Source: Lutraria lutraria
Lineage: Eukaryota; Mollusca; Bivalvia; Venerida; Mactridae
Length of the DNA: 64,000 nt
NCBI GenBank assembly: GCA_964023205.1
Contig: OZ026841.1
Span: 26,367,561 to 26,431,560 of the forward strand
Direction of reading: 5' to 3'
Numbering within the stretch: the first letter of the stretch is position 1; every line of letters begins with the position of its first letter. The notes under the pieces are model-generated. The model had not been told where the DNA came from. It made no database searches and saw only the letters and a program-made list of their open reading frames with translations. Made by a program: the position numbers and the translations under genes. Positions 35,741-48,672 of the stretch are shown here, in pieces.

Positions 35741-35897
35741 CAGTCAAACCTGTGTACAATGGTCACTCTTGGGGAAGAAATAATGTGGCTCTTATTGACA
35801 GGTCATTAAGTTCTAAACAATATTGGTTTTTAAACGAATGGCCTTTATTTACAGGGTGGCATTTATTCAGAGGTGGTCATTAACACAGGCTTGACTG
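35741..35897. mobile_element. MITE with CAGTCAAACCTGTG termini
   Basis: Starts CAGTCAAACCTGTGTACAAT and ends TTAACACAGGCTTGACTG, with GGCCTTTATTTACAGGGTGG inside. It lies in the CREBRF 3'UTR region, about 260 bases after the stop. Confidence 0.78.
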
Positions 35898-36236
35898 TTA
35901 CAACAGGTTAATTAAGAAACACTTACTGACATCTATGTGCTTAATTTTCTCATAGTTTTTTCTCATACATTTGTTATTATGTCTGAATATTAAAAATGTT
36001 GAACTGTTATAACTCAGTTTTCATGGTACATGTATCTTATTTCAAATTTATGTGGGGCAAATTTAAATTCCATCATTTTCGTGGTTTTAAGAATTTATTG
36101 TAATATGTAAAATAAAATCTATATGGTAAATGTTAACATTGTTCAACAATTCCCGAAAATTTTGTTATATCATTATTTGCTGTCAACTGTTAAATCTGAC
36201 TGTGATAACTTTGTCTCATACAGTGCTATTAAGCTA

Positions 36237-36246
36237 ATAAAATAAA
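36237..36246 (+). terminator. Candidate CREBRF polyadenylation signal (overlapping AATAAA)
   Basis: AATAAAATAAA gives two overlapping AATAAA hexamers about 750 bases after the stop. An earlier AATAAA sits at 36111-36116. Which is used cannot be told from sequence alone. Confidence 0.4.
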
Positions 36247-38647
36247 TATTGCAAAAAAATTCAAATTAACTAAATTCTTCCTGATTTAAACAAGACTGCA
36301 TGTAGTAGTTATTACCTGAATGTTGGTGGTGTGTTGGGATGGTTAAGTAATTATACAATTCTGTTAATTCATAATACTAAGCCAAATTTCTAAATGTCCA
36401 CCCTGTAATTTATGGCTCTGGAAGAAAGCTGTTAAAACAACTTAATTGATAACCAGGGGAAAGTTTCATATAACCAATCCAACATTATACTTTGAATAAT
36501 CAATTTCATTGTGTAGATTGATAGTAAGTATTGTTAAACTTAAGAATTAATCCAATTATTTTGGTTCTTCCAAAAATCTAATTTTATGAGATGGATGTTT
36601 AGAAATTCATATCAGTGTATTATGAATGTATTAGTATTGTCTTTGAAAGGTTCCTTTAGGTTTGTGCAATATGGGTAAAACTGATTTTTTTTAATATCAC
36701 AAATATTGTAAATACTGTTCTATTGATTTCAATGGTTGATATTTTTATAAATGTTCTGTGATACAAATTGTTACAATAATGACTACTGGTATAAGTAATG
36801 TGTTATTTTAAATGTCAGATTTTTAATTTGTGACAAAAATCGTAATGTTAAGTGACAAGTGTTTGTGTTGATCAATTTTAATGTTTGTTATTGTTACGTG
36901 TTGTTAGAGGATGTATATTTTACTGTTGAATTTGTACATTTTCTTAGATCTACCAGAACTGACCAATCACCTGTTATTTGGTTTATTGTACATTAATTGT
37001 TTAAGAATCATGATGTGCTCATATGATGTTATCAGTGAGGGGTTTGTTTTTGATGTCATAATAGTCTATGAAAGTGATCTCAATACATGCATTTAGCTTA
37101 CTGGCCTAAATTAGATACCTGGTGGAAAAACTTCTAACTTTACCTGATATTCAGCATATACAAGGTTGGCTGCTTTTTTGTTGCGATAAAATTCATTAGA
37201 ACTCCTACTTTGAAGTATTTTCTCATCTGTTAACTCTCAATTTTCTATGTTTATGTTACATTTGAGTCGATTATGTGACTTTGAGCCCGATCATGTGATA
37301 TTGGCTCTGATCATAATATTTTGATCTGTCTGTCAATTTGAGTGATCATGCAAGATAATATGAAGAATAAAGTAATAAAATGTATGATCATTGCACACTA
37401 AGACATAATTTTACCAGTCACTAGGGAGGAACACTCATTTAGAGAGCCATTTATCTTAGAACTTAAATGTTTAATAGTCTATAGATGGGCAGAATAGCTT
37501 AAAATGGCTCATGTGATCAAATCAATGCTATATGATTGTATCTTAAATAAAAGAACTTGTAAATACCTTGCTGATTAAGTCTTGTTACATGATTTTGTGT
37601 ATTATAGAACATTGCCAGTGTGTTATAACAAGTGTTGTATGAATTGTGTTCTGGTATGAGTAAGTTGTACGTAGAATCCTTGTGGATTGAATGCTGGTCC
37701 ACAGTAACTGCCGTGTACTATAGTTTGAAGTTACTTTTATATTGTTTTAACCTATCTAATTGATGGCTAAATACGGGTATGTTAAACAGATATGTGTTTG
37801 TTTGTACAGTTCATAATGATAATGTGTAATGACAATGGAGACCAGTTACTCAAGTTTAATGTTGGTTTGACACACAAATTTGTTCATATGAAGTTTTGAA
37901 ATGCATAGTAGCCTTTTATTATGTAATATATGCACTTGAAGTTAGGGAGAAAATATTTCATGGCAATGCCATCTATCATAATAATTGAAGGAAAGAAGTT
38001 TTATTTTGTAATATTATTATTGTTTTCTGAAAGCCAATTGATTGTTCATTTTTAATCAAATTTTGCAACTAATGTTTCATCCCATCTGTTGATTACAGTT
38101 TAAGAGGGTCTGGTTTAAGACAAGTGTTATGATCTTCTGAATATTTGTATCCAAAAAAGGGTGACTAGGTAATTTTGTGTGGATTTTTTGTGACCATATT
38201 CGTCATCATAAAATCAAGCAAATTGGGAATTTGTTTAAAAATTAGGAATTTTTAAAAAACAAAGATATTTACATTATCGACTGCTCTTCTTTGGTTTTAT
38301 TTCAGCTGAATGTTGCGATTTTAATAGAAAATAAATTAATAAAAAAAATTCAGCACCAGATTGGGAATTTCTTTCCTTTCAAATTGCGAAGGTACTGTTT
38401 ACTGGTACGAAACAAAGGACAAAAATCACTGTGCTAGTAGATTGATTCAAAGCTACCGAATGGTTGTTCAACTTTTTCTCATTCCATTGTAATCAGTGTT
38501 AGTTTCAGAGCATTTTCATTACTTCAGCTCGTGTTAAAATCATAAATTCATTTAACCCAAGATCTGTATGATACAGTATATGTATTTAATTGAACTGTTT
38601 TTTGACTTAATTGTATTTCATATCTTATATTGACAAATACATAATTA

Positions 38648-38960
38648 TACCCCTACTAGAAAGTGGGGGCTATATAGGAGTCACTGACGATCTGTCTGTC
38701 TGTCTGTCTGTCTGTCGTCTGTCTGTCCCAAAACTTGTCTGCTCTGTAAGTTCATCCTTCATTGGAGTATCTGGGAATAACTTACAACAAATTTCAACAA
38801 CCACTAGACGATGTGTCGCGTGCAACTAACATAGCTGTAGTTCCAAGGTCGATGCAGCATGCGGGGGGTATTTCTCATCTTGTGACAGCTCTAGTTGATG
38901 TTAATTTCCACAGGGCTGCTTCATGGGTAATATTTGTTAATACAAGTAATAAATAAACTA
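38648..38960 (+). mobile_element. Dispersed repeat with GTCT microsatellite
   Basis: CCCCTACTAGAAAGTGGGGG inverted tip, then GAGTCACTGACGATC, a (TGTC)n run at about 38694-38728 and CAACAAATTTCAACAACCAC. Ends in the GCAGCATGCGGGGGGTATTT region, CATCTTGTGACAGCTCTAG. No coding capacity. Confidence 0.5.
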
Positions 38961-41310
38961 TTTCAATTTTGACAAATTTATTTTGAGTTATTGAATATAT
39001 ATTTTATTGTCGAGTCAACTGTGTCCATCTAAATATCTGAACACATTTTCTCATGAATAGAGTCCATGTATTGTATAAACCAATGAACCAATCTTGGTTG
39101 TTACTTAATTGGATAGATGGAAAATGACAGTTCAACCATTGTGTTTGACCTCTAATACTAAGTCAATCACAATGGTTAATTGTTCAGATGTTTCAATTTA
39201 GGAATTTTAATTTCTTTACTGTCAATTTTTAATGCCTCTATTTTGAAATCTAACATAACGATGATACAAGCACGTAACAATGACAGACAGATATGGTGAA
39301 AGTTACAGGAATGATAATTGGTGACAGTCGTGTTCCATTGATTCAGAAATTATTGTGTATGAAAATTATGTCCATTCGGCCATCCTTAAACAATTGTTGG
39401 GTTTGCAATTATGAGACTAACTCATTAAAAAAATCATCTGACCAAAAACTTTCAATCAATTTTGACGGAAATTCTTTACTTGAGCATTTTGTTGTCTGTA
39501 TATCTTCACATTATGTAAAAGAACATATAAATCGACAAATAATTAACAGTTTAGGTCACGTAACTGCAAGTCAACTTTTTTTTAAGGATGCCTTATTGTT
39601 CATACTTACCATCAGATCATGCAGATTCCATTTTTGGTATGTAAATAATAAATCTCTGTTACTGTATTTATGTTATCCATTTGTATCGATTCATGTTGAA
39701 AATTTGAAGTCAGCTGTTGAAATCGTCTCCCTTAATTGTCAATCATAAAATTAAGCATGCCACATGTTTTTCTATTATTCTTTTTTGGTTGACTTTTTGT
39801 TGTTATTTGTATATTGTTGTTTCCATGGTTACATTATTACATATGTGTTATTCTCAATATTTTTATTCATGATGATCTGATTGTTGCTTTCTGTGTTACA
39901 TTCTGAATACATTTTGATGATAAATTTATTTGTGATTGTTTTCCTTTTTTATTTCTTTTAAACAATCTCTCGATATGGATTGCCATTTAATTTGATTGAA
40001 TTTTTACTACTTTTAACACTTATAATGTCAAGGTATCAATTTTGTCACTTTCTGATACTCTTGATATGAATCAACAAACAAATTAGTGAGGATGAGTCAT
40101 TTTGATAATTTCTAGAAAATGTAGGTCAATTTTGATAATTTCTCAAAAATGATGGCCATTTTGATAATTTCTGATTGTGTCAGTTAGATTATTTCAGAAA
40201 AATGGTGGTTAACTGATAATTTCCATAAAGGTTTGTGACATCATAAGACATATGTAATCATGTCTGTTCATGTATATTTCAACCAGTTACTTGTTCAGTG
40301 TATTTAATTATCATGTTTAATTACATTCAAGTTTTGAAAAGAAATTCAAATCAATTTATTGTTGCTAGGAGCAGATTGTTTAAGATTTTTTACAGTCTTT
40401 CTTGAATTTTTTGGATAAATTACTGGATTGTGGATAGGGAAATGACAAGCTAAAATATTGTTAGTTTCCGTCTTATACTTTTCGTCTCTTGTGAACTCCA
40501 TTTTTTAATTTTTGTTTCTCAGGAGATTTCAGGCTAGACTGGGAAAAGATGGCGAAACTATAATTTACTTGTAGAAATAAAAATTAAAAGCAATATATAG
40601 ATTGTTTTTACTTTTAAGAGTAAATAATTGAAGTTTTAAGTTGACTCACATCCAATTTGAATGTAATTATGTTTCTATTATGAATCTATATACACTTGTC
40701 AAATTGAAGTGAATCTTTCAAGAAGAAATATAAAAAAACACTGTTAACTTACGTTTTGTTGTGTCTAACTTCCCACACAGCTGGTATTTCTACATAAATC
40801 AAAATCTAATTTTATCTGAATTACAGTGTACAACTCAACCAGCTATAAATGAAAAAAAAAAACACAACATATTGAAGCCACTTAAAGTTCGAATTTTGAA
40901 AATAGCAAAAATTGTATACTGTATAATTGCTTACAGTTAGAGTGGGCATTACTGTATTTTATTATCATTTCTGCTATTGTTTGTAATGTTTCATTGTTTC
41001 GACATTTCACTAAGTATACAAATATTTTTTATGAAAAATAATTTAGTAGAGAATTAATTTTGTGATGAGGAATTCAAGTGACCTTGAATTTTGATAATTC
41101 GTGTAAAATCAGGAAGGAAGGGGGGTAAAATGTGATTGGATTTTCCAATTGTTTGTCAGATTATAAAATATCAATTTTTGGCAACATCCACTCATTTCCA
41201 ATTTGCTTTCGTCAGTAAAAGGATATACTTTCTCAACAGCATTTGTTTTATAAGGATATTCAATACCCACAATAAAACAGAGGTTATTGATAACTAACCT
41301 TTTGTCATTT

Positions 41311-42900
41311 TTATGCCCTCGCCATGAAATAGCGTATGGCATATAGTGTTAACCCTGTCCGTGTGTGTGTGTAAAATTGCATACAAAGTGAGGACCTGTT
41401 TATAATGGAAATCCTCGGATTGTATGTAATACAAAGCTGTGTGTGAATGTATGTATGGGCATTTTCGTGTCTGGCTCATAACTTTGTCGTGCATGATTGG
41501 GTTTTGAAATAAATTGGCACAAATGATCAGTATGTCAAGACGATGTGTCATGCTAAAAACCTGTGTCACTTGCTCTAAGGTCAAGGTCACAGTGGACACT
41601 CAATGTTTTGCTTATTCCTTATGGGGATATAATGAAAGTATATGTTCGTGTCTGGCTCATAATTTCGTCATGCATGATCGGGTTTTGAAATAAATTGGCA
41701 CATATGATCTTTATCATCATTATGTCAAGATGACATGTCATGCGCAAAAACGGTGTCACTTGCTGTAAGGTCAAGTTACAGTTGACACTTAAGAATTTTA
41801 CTTATTCCTTATACCCCCCTTTTGAAAAATAGGTCATATTATGGGAACACCAGTGGCGGGTGGGCGATGTCCACAATGTTGTCCGCTCTGAGATCTCGGC
41901 CAAGTTTGATAACCAGCCCAATTGGCCCAGGCACTTATGAGTTGTGCCCCTTGATACTTTGAAAATTGACTTATAATGCAGTGTTCACTAGTCGACCAAT
42001 TATCAACCGGTCTTCACTATTGGCATTAGATCTCGGTCAAGTTTGATAACCAGACCTATCATGCCAGGCACTTCTGAGTTATGCCCCTTGATACATTGAA
42101 AATTGACTAAAGATTCAGTGTCTGCTCTCTAAGTCCACCAATTATCAACTGGTCTTCACCAAACTTAATAGAAATGTTAATGGGCATGACATCTCAATCA
42201 AGTTTGATAACCAGCGCAATCATCCCTGGCACATCTGAGTTATGCCCTTTGATACATTAAAAATTGACTAAATATGCATTATTGGCCCTTTAAATCAACC
42301 AATCATCAACCGATCTTCATCAGAATTGGTGGAAATGTTTATGGGCATGGGAACCCTATTGCACCAGGTACTAATTTGCTATACGGGCGTATTTTGTGAC
42401 CTGGCACACTTTAATGGATATAGTGAAGGTATACATTTGTGTCCAACTCATAATTTTGTCATGCATGATTGAATTATGAAATAAATTGGCACAAATGATC
42501 ATCGTATCAAGATGATATGTCATGAGTAAAAACTGTGTCGCTTGCTCAAAGGTCAAGGTCACAGTGGACACATGAAGTTTGTGCATATTCCTTGTATGGA
42601 TGTAGTGAAAGTGTATGTTAATATCTGGCTCATAACTTTTCTGTGCATGATTGGATTTCAAAATAAATTGGCTCAAATGATCCTCACATCAAGACGACAT
42701 GTCGCATGCAAAAAGTCATGTCGCTTGTTCAAAGGTCAAGATCATAGCGGACACTTGAATTTTTTTCATTCATTTCTTAAATTGAAAAGTGAAAGAACTT
42801 GTTTGTGTGTTTTCCAGCAACTGTATCTATGTAATATTCATATAATGTCTGCCACACAACACTCATTTCTGCATCCAGTGTCATTTTGACAGAGCATCCG
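41311..42900 (+). repeat. Interrupted array of 181-183-bp units with a nested second repeat
   Basis: Opens ATGCCCTCGCCATGAAATAG. Units recognised by GTGTCTGGCTCATAA...GTCATGCATGAT and GGTCAAGGTCACAGTGGACA start near 41465, 41646, 42437 and 42620, so adjacent spacing is 181-183 bp. The middle (about 41813-42360) is a different repeat with its own reiterated TTATGCCCCTTGATACATTG and CAAGTTTGATAACCAG blocks, consistent with a nested insertion. Confidence 0.65.
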
Positions 42901-42939
42901 TCTCCTATGGACACATTTTTAGTTCATGAATGAAGTTTT

Positions 42940-43360
42940 TTTATGCCCACGGCATCTTTGATGTCGGGGCGTAAAGTGATTGTCCTGTCCGTCCGTACGA
43001 GGTTAAGTAATTTTTACCTTTTCGTCTAGCACCAATACTGCTTGCTAGAACACTTTCATAATTCTACAGTTGTTGTGTATGATCATTCTTAGTCCATATC
43101 AACAAATCCCACTTTGACCCCTTGACATAATTTAGACTTAGAATGATTCTGTACCAGGTTAAGTAGATTTTACTGTTTTGTCTTGCACCAATACCACTTG
43201 CTAGAACGCTTTGATACTTCTACAGTTGTTGCTTATGACCATTCTCAATCCACACATGATTATCAAACACTGACTTTGACCATGACATTGTTCAAATTGC
43301 TTCACAAACATGCCACCGGGGGATATTGAATATTTATTGAATGCAGCGTCTTGTTTTCTT
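42940..43360 (+). mobile_element. 'ATGCCC...GCAGCGTCTTGT' dispersed repeat
   Basis: TTATGCCCACGGCATCTTTG, GTCCTGTCCGTCCGTACGAG, then two internal repeats of GTTAAGTARATTTTACY...CACCAATAC, ending ATGCCACCGGGGGATATTGA plus GCAGCGTCTTGT. Full-length relative of 19182-19425. It lies just beyond the 3' end of the C1q gene. Confidence 0.6.
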
Positions 43361-43414
43361 TTGAGATTGTCTTTTTATCAACATAGAAAATACAATAAGT
43401 CGTAACACAGCAGC

Positions 43415-43420
43415 TTTATT
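43415..43420 (-). terminator. AATAAA polyadenylation signal of the C1q gene
   Basis: TTTATT on the plus strand reads AATAAA on the gene strand, beginning only two bases past the TGA stop. The 3'UTR would be unusually short, a few tens of bases. Confidence 0.5.
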
Positions 43421-43422
43421 TA

Positions 43423-46400
43423 TCAATTAATTAAAATGCCATTGAATTTGATAATAAGATCATGTAACCACCAAATGAAATACCTACTTGAGACATCTTT
43501 TGCAGTCAAATAAACTTCTTGTCCTATGGATAGGTAGGCAGTATGAATGACAGGAGTACTTGGATCATTAACTTCCCCTACCTTATTTCCATCAATATAC
43601 AGAGCAATGATATATTTTCTGTTTGTATCATATTGAATACTGCAGTGAAATAGATACATCCCTGTCTCTGGTGTCGTAAATACACCAGTTTCATAATTGT
43701 AACTGTTAACATGACCATCTCTTTCTAGAAATACAACAACTTCTTCTTTTCTTCTTCCCATTAGTCTTGATTCAAAGAATGAAAAGCTTACTCTTCTCTC
43801 TGAAAGAGAGATTTATTTTATATAATAAAAGACACTAGACTTCTGTGAATGTAAATAACTTCATGATATTTGACTGTTATACGTCTTATGCAATAATATC
43901 TAAACTTGCACACAATATAATATGGATATAATATTTACATCAAGTTCAATGAGTGACTAAAATTTCAACCATTGACTTCTATTCATATTTTGGAAAAGGC
44001 CCACCCTTTCACTGTATAGAGTGAATTTTTTAACTGGCTAAGCTGCATGATTTCACGGTTGATGCATGCATTCTCGTGTCACTATAGGGCTGCATTCTCA
44101 TGGTATCCAAGAAAATGCAGAACGCTGAGGTGCACGCAGTACCATCACAAGCATTGCCACAGCAGCGCAGTGGCAAAGCCTTGGTCGTTGTCAAGACAGC
44201 ATGACATCTCCGTTATCATGAAAGGTTAACAGAATTTTCTTTGATCTCACGGTGCTTAATTAAACAATGATGTGTCATGCTGTGGAAACGCAGCTAAGTC
44301 TGACAGGGGTATTACTTGCTAATAAATACAATGCATTAGAAAAGAGCTGCAACTAGTGCTCCTGGGCTAAAATATTATCAGCACAATATCTTTTGATTTC
44401 AGCAAACATTGCATAATTATCTTCCCAACATGAAGTATTCATGAAAATCACAACTTGGACACAATACCTTTGGTCATAATATCACAAAATCATGTTTTTC
44501 AATTGCTTTGACCAACAACCAATTAATCAACAGATCAAATATTTCAATGTTTAATTTGAAACTTTTCAATAATGGTAGCATACACTCGGTTTTCTAATAC
44601 TAGGACTAAATTTCTTTCCAGTTGGAACAGAGCTAATTACTTACAATACAATTATCTTAGTTTTACTTGCACAAAAATAAACTGTTAATTCTACTACAGG
44701 GATGATATTGTTTAATTGTAACAGGTTAGTGTAAAAACTTGCCTTCTATTGAGGATAACCTGCTTTGTACAGAACTTAAATCTCCTGTTAGTCTACCTAC
44801 AATTAAAATTAATACAAATGTTTAGCAAAAGCATATACCGTGCAACCTCTCCAAAGAAACACCCTTTTTGGAGCAGCAAAATTATGTTGTCGTTGAGATG
44901 TTGTTCTAGAGATGTTGAATTAATACTTAAATTGTGCATTGCTCAGGAGAGGGCTGCTCTGGAGAGGTTGTACTGTACTTTAACAACATTGAGTGCTAGC
45001 TTAATAAACACAGTAGAATACAAGTGATTAAATTAGATAAATACCCAAGTCCAAATCTCATGATCATTCTCAATAAATTCCTCACAGTCCAGTAAATATA
45101 CAATTGCTGATTCATTTTTTGTTTGAAAATACCTCTCAATCACACAATCATGTACTTCATAAGCAGTCATTAATTTCACTCAGATTAGCTGAAGCAAAAA
45201 ACTACCAAGATGAATACTATATAATCACACAGAGCACAAGGTTTTAGATAAAGGAATCAAATAGATTAGTGATTGTGATCAGGTCAATGAATTTGATACA
45301 ATCATTATCTTCAGGGATATAGTTTTTAACAAAATGATTAATTATACAGGTAACACCTTATAATGTAGATCCATTCCCTCATTGTGGTGACTGAATCTGA
45401 CATCACAACTTATAACATCAGTAATCATTTGAATTAAAAATACTTGTCATAGAAAGTTTCACCAGCCAATGTGCATTCGGTCATTCATACCAACATGATA
45501 CATGCATAAGGACATCCACTTAGTGATTAAAATCCAACTTTGAGTCACATGAAGAACCAATTCAACTGCTAGGTGAAGAACCAATCAGACTGAAGTATTG
45601 TGTTATGTGAAGGATCAAGTCATGTAATGAACCAATCAGACTGAAGTATTGTTTCATGTGAACGTTGAAGTCATGTGAAGAACCAATCAGACTGAAGTAT
45701 TGTGTCATGTGAAGGATGAAGTCATGTGAAGAACCAATCAGACTGAAGCATTGTGTTATGTGAAGGATGAAGTCATGTGAAGAACCAATCAGACTGAAGC
45801 ATTGTGTTATGTGAACGTTGAAGTCATGTAAAGAACCAATCAGACTGAAGTATTGTTTCATGTGAACGATGAAGTCAAGTGAAGAACCAATCAGACTGAA
45901 GTATTGTTTCATGTGAACGATGAAGTCATGTGAAGAACCAATCAGACTGAAGCATTGTGTTAAGTGAAGGATGAAGTCATGTGAAGAACAAATCAGACTG
46001 AAGTATTGTTTCATGTGAACGATGAAGTCATGTGAAGAACCAATCAGACTAAAGTATTGTGTCATGTGAAGGATGAAGTCATGTAATGAACCAATCAGAC
46101 TGAAGTATTGTGTCATGTGAAGGATGAAGTCATGTAATGAACCAATCAGACTGAAGTATTGTGTCATGTGAATAATGAAGTCATGTGAAGAACCAATCAG
46201 ACTGAAGTATTGTGTCATGTGAAGGATGAAGTCATGTAATGAACCAATCAGACTGAAGTATTGCATCATGTGAAGGATGAAGTCATGTGAAGAACCAATC
46301 AGACTGAAGTATTGTGTCATGTGAAGGATGAAGTCATGTAATGAACCAATCAGACTGAAGTATTGTGTCATGTGAAGGATGAAGTCATGTAATGAACCAA

Positions 46401-48672
46401 TCAGACTGAAGTATTGTGTCATGTGAATGATGAAGTCATGTAATGAACCAATCAGACTGAAGTATTGTTTCGTGTGAAGGATGAAGTCATGTGAAGAACC
46501 AATCAGACTGAAGTATTGTGTCATGTGAAGGATGAAGTCATGTAATGAACCAATCAGACTGAAGTATTGTGTCATGTGAAGGACGAAGTCATGTAATGAA
46601 CCAATCAGACTGAAGTATTGTGTCATGTGAAGGATGAAGTCATGTGAAGAACCAATCAGACTGAAGTATTGTGTCATGTGAAGGATGAAGTCATGTAATG
46701 AACCAATCAGACTGAAGTATTGTTTCATGTGAACAATGAAGTAACGTGAAGAACCAATCTGACTGAAGTGTTGTGTCATGTGAAGGATGAAGTCATGTAA
46801 AGAACCAATCAGATTGAAGTATTATGTCATGTGAAGGATGAAGTCATGTGAAGAACCAATCAGACTGAAGCATTGTGTTATGTGAAGGATGAAGTCATGT
46901 GAAGAACCAATCAGATTGAAGTATTGTTTCATGTGAACGACGAAGTCATGTAATGAACCAATCAGACTGAAGCATTGTGTTATGTGAAGGATGAAGTCAT
47001 GTGAAGAACCGATCAGACTGAAGTATTGTTTCATGTGAACGCCGAAGTCATGTTAAGAACCAATCAGACTGAAGCATTGTGTTATCTGAAGGATGAAGTC
47101 ATGTGAAGAACCAATCAGACTGATGTATTGTTTCATCTGAATGATGAAGTCATGTGAAGAACCAATCAAACTGAAATATTGTGCTATGTGAAGGATCAAG
47201 TCATGTGAAGAATCATGTCATGAATAAGGCCAGTAGGAATCGTGTTTAAGGTTTCCTGACTGACACTAGTTTTTTGGCGCTAGCCTTGACATTTTTTAAT
47301 GCCAAATCTTACATGTATCTGAAGTCCAACTATCTAGAATACAGACACACTTAATGCTTGACTGACCATTCAGAATACATGTATTGTAAAATTCTAATTG
47401 GGCCGTCATTCATCCATAGATAATATATTTCTAGATGTGTAACCAACAATTATATGGAACACACTGTGATGCTAAATTAGTCTTAGATTACAAACAGACA
47501 TACAACAGTATACTTACTTCCCAATTCACTAACACTACTGTCAACTCTGCGAATTCTGTCATCTTGGCTCTCTGCAAAAATAGTAGCCACTGTTAGGAAT
47601 TATTCACAATTTGACATAAACAGTATACAAACAGCTACTACAGGTCATGGTGATGAATTCTTGAAAATTTATGCTTTAAAACATTTTCATGAGCAAAAAT
47701 TCTTGTAATAACACATTAACACCTATTTGTTTTAGATGTTTGACACAATACAAGTATGCTTAAATGTATATTAAAGTATTTTCCTACATATCTTTGAATG
47801 GTGTATTTTATTCTGTGCTAATACAGATTGTTTATTTTTATAATTAAATTCACAATGGACAAAACATTTGCTAACATACCTACATCTCTCAACATTTTAA
47901 AAGATATATGATTTTTTTAACATACAAACTTCATTTTTCAATAATTTGGTTAACCATTACTGAAAATTTAATTTGAATTGTCTGGAATTAAAAGATTTTG
48001 ACCATGTCAACATTAACAAGGCATTATTCTTTCAACCAAGACTATACTTCACTTACTTAAATCATCCTCTATATTGCTTACTTCGGTAACAATTCCTTCC
48101 AGTTTTGAGATGGTCATTTCATGATCATTTGACACACCAGCAATCATAGTCTCATGATCAGTAATATTCTGTCCAAAGTTTTTCTTTAATTGGTTCGCAT
48201 TTTCAGCCTGTTCATGAAGTTTTCTTTCCAAACGGTCACTTGATGTCCTAACAGTAGTATTCATTACATCCATCTGGTCACTAACAGATGTTTGAAATTT
48301 TATAAACTTTTCCTCATAGTTATTTACAACATTTCTAATAAACATCTTCTCCATTGCTAAAGCTTTATACATATTTTCCTTTGTCTGCTTCAAGATCTTT
48401 GTGTCAGATTCCGTGTTCCCTGGTCTTTGAACATCAGCATTGTTGGTGTTTTGGTGAAACTTAGCTTCGCTTAACTTCTCTATGTTGTCAATACGTTTGT
48501 TTATTGTTGCCACACTTACTCTCAGTTCAGATTTTAGATTATATGTTTCAATAGCCAGATTATCTAATCGATCACTGAGCAGTGAAAACACAACATCTGC
48601 AGTCATTTCACTGTTGACTTCTATAATAACAAGCATTATTGCTGCAGCTTGCAATATTAATCCAAACAACAT
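43423..48672 (-). CDS. Secreted coiled-coil C1q-domain-containing protein
   Basis: Three exons on the minus strand: 48672-48057, 47571-47518, 43799-43423 (TGA), each with proper splice sites and phases, giving 348 residues. The ATG at 48672 starts a hydrophobic signal peptide (MLFGLILQAAAIMLVIIEV). Residues about 25-222 are charged and helical with heptad-like spacing, so probably a coiled-coil oligomerisation stalk; there is no collagen Gly-X-Y repeat. The last exon encodes one C1q domain (about 225-348), with VSFSFFESRL, YNYETGVFTTPETGMYLFHC, LSIGQEVYL and a terminal FNGILI, the usual order of C1q strands. Bivalve C1q-domain proteins are secreted pattern-recognition lectins in haemolymph or mucus; the ligand here is unknown. 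Intron 2 (about 3.7 kb) contains a 51-bp minisatellite of about 32 copies. Confidence 0.9.
44837..44976. mobile_element. 140-bp MITE with RCAACCTCTCC termini
   Basis: ACCGTGCAACCTCTCC at the left and GGAGAGGTTGTACTGT at the right are inverted tips of about 16 bp with two mismatches, and TA adjoins the left tip. The interior repeats TGTTGT and GGAG...CTCC motifs. Located in intron 2 of the C1q gene. Confidence 0.65.
45546..47210 (-). repeat. 51-bp minisatellite, about 32 units
   Basis: Unit: AAGAACCAATCAGACTGAAG, then TATTGTGTCATGTGAAGGAT and GAAGTCATGTG. Variants alternate between GTGAAGAACC and GTAATGAACC, TATTG and CATTG, and GTGTCATG and TTTCATG. Because 51 is a multiple of three, the minus strand stays open as a 17-residue repeat for 405 codons (46779-45562). 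No start context, splice evidence or unique flank supports translation. It lies wholly inside intron 2 of the C1q gene. Confidence 0.95.

Larger units (their letters stand above)
36250..43400. other. Intergenic region between CREBRF and the C1q gene
   Basis: AT-rich. Apart from repeats listed separately, it holds a CACAATGGTT inverted repeat (39134-39177) and four or so TTTTGATAATTTCT direct repeats (40100-40225). A 151-codon frame at 39293-39748 has no recognisable domain and no supporting signals. Confidence 0.45.

Noticed and set aside
39293..39748. 151-codon open frame on the plus strand in the CREBRF-C1q interval
   Set aside because: No recognisable domain, signal peptide, repeat or splice context. 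A frame of this length can occur by chance in 64 kb of six-frame sequence. A homology search or RNA evidence could revive it.
45546..47210. CRISPR-like array
   Set aside because: The units are contiguous with no unique spacers, and the window is animal nuclear DNA.
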